DNA of 64,000 nt from Paragorgia papillata (taxonomy: Eukaryota > Cnidaria > Anthozoa > Scleralcyonacea > Coralliidae). The stretch is taken from NCBI GenBank assembly GCA_035771165.1, contig JAWNZC010000351.1, positions 8,563,501 through 8,627,500 on the forward strand. Reading direction: 5' to 3'. The notes beneath the pieces were generated by a model, which did no database searches, was not told where the DNA came from, and saw only the letters and a program-made list of their open reading frames with translations. The position numbers and the translations under genes are program-made. Below, piece by piece: positions 34,927 through 45,500 of the stretch; position 1 is the stretch's first letter, and every line of letters starts with the position of its first letter.

Positions 34927-35148
34927 ATTAGCGATAATCACTACCCTTGTGGAAGTTTGAGCACTCTGGGCCCATGCGCACTTCACGCTATCTGAATGAT
35001 CCGATGCTGTCCCACATGCGGTTGTCACCGACGATTGCATGTGTATAAGTAATTGATGAAATTCATTCAGATTGTTCCAAGCTACACTGATGAGCTGTAG
35101 TACAGCGAAACACAGTGTCTGTAGATTGAACTATATATATATATATAT
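34893..35148. repeat. (TA)n-bounded insert between INTS6 and NDUFA1
   Basis: Two (TA)n tracts (about 34893-34923 and 35132-35148) bracket about 210 bp of unique-looking sequence, whose right end is a hammerhead ribozyme fold. This is the layout expected if a ribozyme-bearing retroelement inserted into a (TA)n microsatellite. No coding sequence is seen. Confidence 0.5.
35074..35131 (+). ncRNA. Hammerhead ribozyme, type I, complete fold
   Basis: The core CTGATGA (35087-35093) is followed by stem II GCTG/CAGC (35094-35097 and 35103-35106, loop TAGTA) and GAAA (35107-35110). Stem III is ACA/TGT (35110-35112 and 35116-35118, loop CAG), with cleavage base C at 35119. Stem I pairs CTACA (35082-35086) with TGTAG (35120-35124) and extends with one mismatch and a bulge to GTTC/GAAC at the outer ends. 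All invariant core positions are present. Short stem III is the form known from Penelope-like elements and metazoan retrozymes, which cleave best as dimers. Activity was not tested. Confidence 0.8.
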
Positions 35149-35401
35149 GGGCGTCAGTTAACTTTGCTTTTTAAAAAGTCCATGGATGAAAAAAAAAAGG
35201 GAACTGTGAGTATTGACAAGTCAGTTGAAACAAAACCTTGGAAATTAACTGGAAAAAACCTACTTATATAGGAAGGAACATTGTTGCAAATCATGCAATT
35301 GTCTCAGTATCAGGTTCATATTATCTTACTATTTTGATTTTTTACATAAATTTTCATTTAAATTCTTCATTTACACTGGATAGTGCAAAAATTCCCACAA
35401 C

Positions 35402-35906
35402 CAGTGGTGTAGCCAAGGGGGGGGGGGGGGGGGGGGTGTGTGGTTGCCCCAATGGTCTCCAAGACTGTTCTCGTGAAAAGTTTAAATCCATTGAGAAATT
35501 TGTAGGGGAGGGTGGGTTACATTGTTTTAAGGCCAAGTGAGTAGACTAGTAATGTGTTACCTGTATATATATATTGAAGGCATACATATGCTATACTTAA
35601 ATAATTAAATTACAATACTATATGACTTGTTTATAAATAAATCTAAAGATATTCTGACGTTGTATTCTACATTCTGGTTTGATTTCAACAAAATTATGTA
35701 ATTTATGGCTTTCAGATTAGTGGATTACTCTTAAACACTTGCCTTAAAATGCAGGAAACAGTGTTTCAGAGACTCTAGAAATCCAACCCCCCCCCCCCCC
35801 CCTAGGAGATCAAGGTTCTTGAGAGACTCTAGAAATCCAGACCACCCCCCCCTAGGAGATCAAGGTTCTTCCCCCCCCTAAACTCATGACCCTGGCTACA
35901 CCACTG
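35402..35906. mobile_element. hAT-type MITE with 8-bp target-site duplication
   Basis: Ends CAGTGGTGTAGCCA / TGGCTACACCACTG are inverted and flanked by a perfect 8-bp direct repeat CCCACAAC (35394-35401, 35907-35914), as expected for hAT elements. The interior has G-runs and C-runs that face each other and two direct CCTAGGAGATCAAGGTTCTT copies. It lies about 600 bp upstream of NDUFA1. Confidence 0.85.
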
Positions 35907-36512
35907 CCCACAACATAAGCTTAACCTTGGGAAGACTGTTTGATTACAGAATGTGTTCACCCAGTGGTTCACCACACCACTCTGAACTAGTAGAGGAGGT
36001 CAACCACCAGACCACAGCCAACATCACCTCCCTCAGTTTCCTGATACAGTTTTTCTTTTGCTTTAATAGATTAATACAACATGACCTTTGCAACAATGTT
36101 CCTAATTCCAAAATAAAAGCTTGTTTTCAGATAAATTTCCTTTTTGCATGATCAGTGTTTAAATCTGTGATTCTGCTGATTCAAACTCCTGCTCTGTGAG
36201 CTACTGCAGACAACTTTTGCCTATACAAATTTTATTCTCACACACATCTGAACTGGCAATTAATAAAAGCATACACATTTTGGCAGAAAAAGTAGATTTC
36301 ATATTTTAACCACATCCACATCTTTAATATTCAGTTATTCACTTTTTCTTCATCATTCTCGTCCCCAGAGCCTTTAGTGCTGGCGCGCGACTACACAAAA
36401 GATATCTTACACCACGTCTTCGCTTATTTCTCAGTTGTAGTTCACTGATAGTGACTGATTCTTTTGCATTCTAAAAGCTTGACATAAAGAGATATTTTCT
36501 GTTCAGTTTTTT

Positions 36513-36532
36513 GTCTATTTTCCCATTCAGGG
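36513..36532 (+). promoter_or_regulatory. 3' splice site just upstream of the NDUFA1 start codon
   Basis: A pyrimidine-rich tract ending CCCATTCAG lies two bases before the ATG. This is a good 3' splice site, so the NDUFA1 mRNA probably has a spliced non-coding first exon upstream. I could not place that exon; the GC-richer stretch around 36360-36420 is a candidate. Transcript evidence would settle it. Confidence 0.5.
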
Positions 36533-39500
36533 ATGTGGTACGAGGTTTTGCCAGGGTTTGGGATCATATGTGGTTGTGTGGTTGCGTCAGGCATGGCGAT
36601 AAAACTAATAGACAAAGTCTTCTATGGAAAGGTACAGTGTCAGTATGTTTAATAAATGTTTTATGATTTTATCATCGATAGGTAAAAACTTTGCATGAAA
36701 CATCCACGATTTTACTGTTAAAATTAATAATTAATCTTCCAGTTCAGACAATGAGTATACTTCTATATATATGTACAATAATATAGTGTCATATTGCAAC
36801 AAAAAAATGATCAAAAGTGAAATTTATGGTCAAATATAGGAGATTAAACAATTTTAAATTACATACATTTTTATATAATTTTCTTTCACCGTACATGTTA
36901 CTTTATCTTATTGGATTAATTGTTTATGTAATATTTTTAATTTTGATCTTAACTTCGACTTTGACCTTTTGTAATTTATACACTGTATAAAGATTTGTAA
37001 AATAATGCAATAAACCAGACATTTACCAGAGACTAAACCCAGGACCATGTGAGTGCTGGGTACCTAGATCAGGCCTTGCCCGGAGACGTGCTTGATCAAG
37101 TGCACACATGTAACGTGCATGTCAAAATATGTATGGTGCATGAAAATGAATGCAGTTGAGTCTCCAATGAGCGCTCTTTTATATAGAGCACGTCTGTTTT
37201 ACTCTGGGCAAGGCCTACTAGATTCGGCCTACACGTGTAAAAATGCACAACTTGTTCACGGTTGTCAACAGGCGTGAACAATGTTGTGCTGCTCGCCGTG
37301 AACAAGTTGTCAACAAGTTGTTCACTTATAGTTCGAACAACTTGTTCACGGATAAATCAACAGTCATGAACAAGTTGTTCCAACAGCACATTTTTATAGC
37401 CAACAACGTTGTTCGCACATGACATTTCATGTTGTAACAGCATGACGAAATAACAACGATGAACAACAATGTTACAACAATGGTGAACATGGTTGATGTA
37501 TCAACACGTTCTTCAGTTGTTACAACATGCGTGAACAACGGTTGTTGTTTCATCAAGCTGTAACAACTTGTTGAAACAATGATGAACAATGTTGTTCATT
37601 TATCAATGTTGTTCACATATGTCAACAAGTTGTTACAGCATTGTTCAGGCAACAATGCTGTAACAACTTGCGAGATTTTTACGCGTGTAGATGGGAGATG
37701 CTATTTGTGTTGTATTATAGTACACTGTCTAACACATCAGTGAATATTTTGACTTCCAAGTTGTGATGTGTGAAGCATGGGCATCAACAAAGTGTGAAGT
37801 GATTAGGTCACCAGGCAATCTGATCTGGTTTTAGAGGGATATCTTATTTCATCAAATTTGGGAGCTAACAGCCTAATACTGTGCATATTGTGGTACTAAA
37901 TTTTACTGAATAATATTGTTTAAATAAAAAAGAATTCACATAAGAAGAAAATATGAGGTTTTTTTTATTTATATATTTCACACTTTTTGAGTGCTGGGTG
38001 GCAATGCTGAGTGCTGGGCAGTGCCACCAGGTGCCACCCACTGTGGGCAGAACCCTGCTAGATACAGTATTGTAGAGCCCCAGTCTTCTCTATACTGTAC
38101 ATCAGGAAACCAGGGCCAATTAGCTTATCACTAATAAATCAACCCTGGTCACAGTAATCAACACATAATCTACACATTTGACACATTTTATTTTGAATTT
38201 CGTGAACAAGAGAGTGAGGTCTTTGAGGTAAAAAAACTGAGGCTTTGCTGTATTGAGTGATCAGTGATAACAAGGTCAATACGTTGAAGGATTTTGATAC
38301 AGGTGTGCAATGAGGGGGTGGTCATGGAGGGTGGTTACCACCCCCTACCCATGCCACCCAGGGTTCGAATTAGTTGAGAAAAAACGATATGCAACTATTT
38401 TCCGAAAATATGTGGTTCTGGAACGAGTGTTAAATCATTAACTATGGTTAAATAAAAGACTAAAAATATAATAGCTCTGTCATAATCTTAACTACTCAGT
38501 CAAACCTATGGTCAAACTGCGATAATTTAATAGTCTTAAAACGTTATTTGTAATCTATTTTTAATAAACAAACATGACATTAAGTAACTTTGAACGCATT
38601 TTAGCTGATCGCTTTCGGACTCTTGATCAGAAAAGTAGGCGTGTTGGCGCGCTGCGTCGGACGTGTTGTTGTTTTTCTTCTTTCGAAATTCGTTTCTCGG
38701 GGTAAACATGGCCTCCAAATCCAATTCTGCGCTTCTTTTGACCATACCACCGATCCATCCTATGCTGATCCGAATTCATGTGATTTACTACGGAGTTCTT
38801 CTTTACAATTGCTGAACCAATTATAAATGTGCGTGAGAAGTTTTTCGCGGAGGTATTAAATTCTGTTTTTTTCATTGTGCAAACTTTGCAACGCAATGAA
38901 TGCACCACTTTGCCATCACCGTCGTACTCAAGCCAGTCGGCATGTAACGTTTCTTTCCATTTCTCAACGGTGTTTACTTTGCTGGTACAGCCTTTCGATA
39001 AAGAAGCCATAAGTAAAGAAAGCAATTTCGACTGAACAGCTTTTCGAAAAGCAAAACAAAAGCACTAAAGCCAAATATGGAAAAGCTAAAAAATTCACAC
39101 CTGTCATGGCGGCTAAAAATATAATACCTACCAGTCTACATTTGTGTTGAGCATTGAGATAAAAAACAACTTTATTCATTTCAAAGATTCGCGAACACGC
39201 TGCTAGAGCAAAGCGAAAGCGTTTTTTATAAATCATAATACCTGTACCAACAGATTGACATTGCATTACCTGTAAACGTGGACAGATGTTCATTATAGTC
39301 CCAAGTCTGATTTTTTTTGCACATCGTTTTGAAAAGTGATATGCAATTTTCACTATTTGGGCCAAAACGATGTGCAAATTGCACATTGCACACCGTTAAT
39401 TCGAACCCTGAATTGCCACCTTTTTGGGGTTTTTTTGGAGTGCAAGGGAATTTTTGGAGGTCAAAGTTACTTCTACTTTTTACTCTTTTTAAAATTATCA

Positions 39501-42500
39501 AAAGTTTTCTCAAACCATTTAAACTAAAATGCAAAATGAAAGTCTAATCTCATTTAGACAGAAATCACTGAAATATTTCTTAAAAATAGTGGGATGCACA
39601 GTTAAAACATGTGATTTAAAACCTTTATACTTTGTTCAAAAGTGTCCTCAGAATGCAAGAAATGCCGTTTTAGACGGACCCAAAGTTCGAACATTTTTGG
39701 GGGGAGCATACCGGACCCCCTACATTTGTGTCATCACTTTGTGGTAAAAATGATGCCCCTTTCAAAAATCCTGGTTACACCCTTGTTTTCATGACATGAC
39801 TGTCAAGATTAGCAAGTGGTTTATTATATGGTACTTTTTAGTACGAAAATCACTTATATATGTATGCTTTGCTTTATATAACTTGTTTGCTTAAAGTATG
39901 GCTATATGCTTTTCTTTACCTTTATCAACATGTAACTAGTGTCATTTTTTCCGTTTCTTGTATGCCTCCTGAGTCCTGACTGTTTGAGGCGCGCGATCGC
40001 GTGCATACACGTCTCGTCACGTACCTTGAGTCATCCAAATGTGTATTTTGCCATGCCTCGTTTCTTGTGACAGCAAGATATCACGCACCAGCATGTTTAA
40101 TAAAAGAAAACTTTCTTGAGTGAAGCATGTACCTTTTATAACGTAGCGTAATATTTTAAAACATGTCATAGCAGAACGTTTTATAGCGTAGCGTAACATC
40201 TTTATACAATGGAGCAGAACAATACAGCGAATAGCGGAACATCTTTGGAGTGGAACAAATTTTACATTTTATAGCGTAGCGTCACATCTTACAATAGAGC
40301 AGAACATTTTATAGCGTAGCAGAACATCTTACAACATAGTGGAACGTTTTATAGTGTAGCTCCACATCTTACAATAGATCGGAACATTTTATAGCGTAGC
40401 GGAACATCTTACATGAAGATAACGGAACGTTTTATATAGTGACAGAGTGTAGCAGACGTATTATAACGTATAGCGTAATATCTTGTGATCTATCGTAGCG
40501 CAACGCCATATAACATAGCAGAACATTTTACAAGGACAGGTACTTATTGCATAATGTCTAATACATATGACGTACCGTAACATCATAACTAATGAAACGT
40601 CTTATATATAGCCTAGTGAAACGTCTGGTCTTAACACGTAGTCTTGTCATTGCGCATCTGAATTTAAAGGCCACTTTCCTTTGCATTGCTTCGCCCGCGC
40701 GAGCAGAGCGTTCGCTGTTTATAGTTCGCTTTGGAAGTTGGAAGTTTTCAACTTTCAAAGCGGGCGGCTCGAGTGCTCTGCCCTCGCGGGCACAATGGAA
40801 AGTGGCCTTAATCATGGCGAGCGGTGTCACGCGCGTCTCCCATAGAAATCACATGGCCAGGCCTATTTCTTGATGACAAAATTCACAGTCTACATGTGAA
40901 GGATGTTATTCACTCGTTTTAGACATTTTTGTTGGTATTCTTCAAGAGATTTTTTAGAAATTTTTTTTGTTTTTCATTCGTAAAGCTTAACAATTTTCAT
41001 AATGACCATGCACGAGCAATTACCCGGTAATGATCACCGAAATATTCACAAGTCACAAAGTTAACAATCAGTCACAGCATGACATTCCAAACTTCCTTTC
41101 TTAATAGATCCACTAGAATCTAGAACGTACTTTCTGCAGAATTAAGATATAACTCCATAACAATTAACCAATTTAAGATTTTGTTTTTCAATAATTATTT
41201 TACTGCCTTGGATATACATGTAAACTACGATGTAGATGACCCCAGTCCCCAGATCTTGGAAATTCATATGTTTAAAGTGTAATATACTGCTCGCAGTCTA
41301 GCTATAGCCGACCTTACTGTATCTCTTGCTGTTTTTAATAATTGTAACTTAACTTTAGTTATTTTAATCTTAAATTAATTAATTTTGTATGTCTTTGTTA
41401 ACGAGCCCGCAATAATTGGTGTATATACTGTTGCGGTGAACCTGCCATGCATTATTTTATACGGATGGCGAAGTTAAATAAATAAATAAATACACAGCGC
41501 GCGTAATATCACCAGAAGTAACGTGTACCACGACGTAATAAAGATTATTGTAAAGTGCCAGAAAAGATGGTATACTGTCGCGAGAATAGTTTTGATAACG
41601 AAATACTGACGTTTCGAGTGGGGAGCTCTTCATCAGTGAGAGTAAATTGTGATAAAGGGCTCCACTCGAAACGTCGGTATTTTGTTATCAAAATTATTCT
41701 TGGCAGTTTACCATTTTCAGTTCACTTAGCTCTATCTGGAACACTGCCTACGCAGTACTCTACTTTTTTACACTCTCAAATAATTCTTGTATATCGTTAC
41801 CAGGTAAGAAGATACAATGTTGATGCACTAGACAGAGTGATGATGAACAGAGACAAAAAAATAACTCAGTCGGAATATATCCAAAAGGTGAGTGTTATGT
41901 ATTTTGTATAGGTTAGTGACCAAAACCGAGGTCACTACGCTGGTTATTAACCCCAAGGGCCTGCGGCTCTCGGGATTAATAACCAGCGTAGTGACAGAGG
42001 TTAAGGTTATTCATGACACCATGGATAGTAAAATGAGTGGATTGGAAACTAATAGTCACGTGAGGTGTTTCCAGGCCGCCGATTGGCTGAAAAGCGTTTT
42101 TCTTTGCTCGAGAGATGTTGAAACCTAGTTGCAAATTGTGATGTCACGAATGGCGTGAGTACGCTTGTTTTACTGAGGTTTTTAGTGAACTTTTCTTCAA
42201 ATTCTTCATATCCTCACATTCAGATGACTATGTTGACGTTTCAAATGATTTTATCGCCTTACAAACCTGCCTAAGCGACAATCGAGCGTTCGGGGTAAGC
42301 GTTGTTGATCTTTGTTTTGATGATTCCTGCTCGGATTCCTGTGTTGTTTTGAAGAAACTGGCGTCCCCAAATTGTGCTTTGTTTTGCTCGGAATTTGGGA
42401 TGCATATTTTAACTAGTAAACCTTGATATCTTCTTTTAAAATGAGTAAGAATAGACGGGCATTTTGTCGTATTTGTGGCTTTGTCGTATTTACAGACAAT

Positions 42501-45500
42501 TCGATTATCATTTTAGGCTGTATTAATCCCAAACTTTGAATATACTCGGGTTTTTTAAGCTTGTCAATTGCAACCAGGTTGTTATGCTCACGCCATCAAG
42601 TTTCCAATCCAGTCTTTTTACTATCCATGATGACACAGACTGACGATATTTGTCGTTATTTAACAAAAAAAAATGGTATTCTAGACGTAGTTTTAAAGCG
42701 ATATAGTAGGTCATTTAATATGCAAGGTCAATAACCTATATAGAGCGTTTTCACTCACGTGATCGGTGGCCCCATTGGGGAGGTGAAACAATACGAAATA
42801 TTTGAATAAGAAAGAGCTAATTCCCATACCGTACACCAATATGGCCGCCATTTCATTGTTTTGGTACACCAATATAAGATAATTTATGCATGAATAAATT
42901 AAAATTACATAGTCACCTCGAAATCCTTTGTTTCAAGAGTGGACGATTAATGTCGTTTTTCCCCTCATGAATACTGGATGAGGGACGTTTAGAACTAAAA
43001 GTCATCATCCAGTATTCATGAGGTACAATTAGACTAAACGTCCTTTACTATTGCAAACGACTAAAATGGTGGGAAAAATGGGACTTTTTATGAAAACGCG
43101 CTCTACAGTACATGTCATGTGGGCAGCAAAAATTGCTTTTTTAAATGAGTCAAATGTCAACCCGTCTTTCTCGGTCATAAACTAAATTAACTTTACTGCA
43201 GAATTAAAACTAAGCATTTGAAACATGCACTATTCTAAGGGCTTGTTTACAAGGAGGTAGGGTTACCCCATTGAACTCTAAAAAGACTGGCCCTATTATT
43301 GGGTGAAGTCAAACTTCCGGCCGCTGGGGGTAGCCATGCGTCCACAGAACGTATGAATTCGAAGCGCGCAATAAAAAAACAAAAACTCGCTGAAAAAAAC
43401 AACCATTTTTAAGACCTAAAGTTTTTTGGGTCGAAGAAGCTAGTACGTATTGGGCTTATCGGCCTTGTATCTGAACTATTTCTACCCACGAAAATGGATT
43501 GAACGACGAAATATCTGCCGAACAAAAGGAAAATTCGAGTCCGAAACGCGTACGGAAAATGCAGGTTTTTCTTATTTTTCTTTGTTATCTCAAACGTTTG
43601 AAGGTTCTCATGCAAAGAATTAGCAATAAGATTAAGGCTAAATTATTGCTTTAACTCAAGTTTCAGTTGTGGAAATGCTAAATCTGACATTTTTCGATAC
43701 GAAGGGTAACTCCAGAACTGTATAATAACACCCGGTGCATTTTGTTTGTTTTTTTCTTACTGAACACCTGATAAATTTAAAACCCAACTGTTTTTATAAA
43801 CAAGCTCTTCATTTTAAACCTGGGTTTCTTATGTATTTTCTTTATATTTGTCCAAACTATGGCAATTTTGGTTGCCTATTGTTGACTTTCATTTGAGAGC
43901 TTATATAGTTCAGTATATTTTTACTGTTTTTCTTGTTTTTACTCGTCATGTCAGTGTTCACCTACTCTACGGTATATTGGAATTTGATCTAAGCCTGAAA
44001 GTGGTTAACAAGTTCAGTTTTTCTTTGATTTCAAGCTGTTTTTGCAACCCATTTCACCAAATTCAAGCTTCATTTTCTTCTTGGCTATAAAGTAAAAGTA
44101 TTCTTCACCACAGCCCTATTTTTTTCGTTCACCTTGGTGGCTTGGTACCCACAGACTACACAGTTATATGGCTGGCATGTTTTATCACTTACACTTTACA
44201 AATAAATAGACTCTTTTTTCAACTTTTTTTAATGGTCCTTTAAAATTTGTTTACAAATAACCAAATTATTTTGCGCTCTGCCAGCCAGAAAAGGACTGGG
44301 GAGATGCGAAAAACACTGGTTGTTTCACGAAGATTGTTTTTACTAATCTAATCCTTATTTTAACTGTTAAAAGTTAGTTTCTGGATGCTTAGATATTCAT
44401 TAAAAACAAGGTCTAAGATGTAACTAAATAAATGATGGTATAACATCTCAAAACTCTCCCGGGAATCTCGAAAAACTCAGATAAACCAAATATTTTCGCG
44501 CGGCGTTTCGATCTAACTTCGTTTTGTTCGTGAAATATTTCGGTAGTTGAACACTATTTGTTCTTTGCAAGTACTTGAGTCGAAAGCTCTTTTGTTCTAG
44601 TATGCTCTGAGAAAAGAAAGAAAAGCTTCAAGAAAAGTGAAAGTGATAAAATGTATCAGTTTTCAACCAAAAAGTTTTCAATTTTTTTCGACGCCATTTT
44701 GTGAAAAGGGACTGGAGCTACCTGCATGGCGGCCCCCATGTTGGCTTCAAAATTCCCCACTGAGTTATCGTTCCAGTCTTTTTAGAGTTCAATGGGTTAC
44801 CCTAACTCTCGTACATTTCTTGTTTTTTTGTTTGTCGTGTTTACAAGCACGCTAGAGTAACCCGGGTGCTTAGTATCGAAATATAGTAAGGTTAGATATA
44901 CTGCCGAAAAATATGCGAAACAGAGAACGTAGGAGTCACTAACGTTTCGAGCGAAGGCCCTTCGTCAGAGAGAAACGTGGGTGCTTAGTAGCTGGGTTAT
45001 GTTTTGTCCTTGTAAACGCGTTTTGTATAGGGGAGTTATCCCTACCCGGGACAACTTTTTACTAGCTTCTTGTCTTCTTGTTATTAGTGCTTGTTAACCA
45101 GGTCTAATAACGTTGACCTGGGCAGCAGGGTGACCCTACCATAAACCGGGCTAACTTTGACCCGGGTGCTATAGTAACCCTACCTCCTTGTAGATAGCCT
45201 AAGGTTAAGAGCGTGGGACCCAGCAAGGCGCGGGCCTGTGCCCTTTTGGCCATAGGGTTAACTGAGCCTTGAAAATCAACCTAGACCTTAGCTGCCTTCC
45301 ACACTACTTGGATACTGAATCAGAGAAAAAATGTCGCGCCAAGCGTCATTTCCGTTTGTCTCGTAAGCTATCGGGTGGAACTAATCAGCCAAGACAAAAG
45401 CAAAAAGTCGCTTCGCTCGAAAAGTATCGCTCCGTGGAAAACAGCTTTAAATATTATTTTATGTGCATCTAAATGAGCCTTTCGGGCTTTTTAAAAAATG

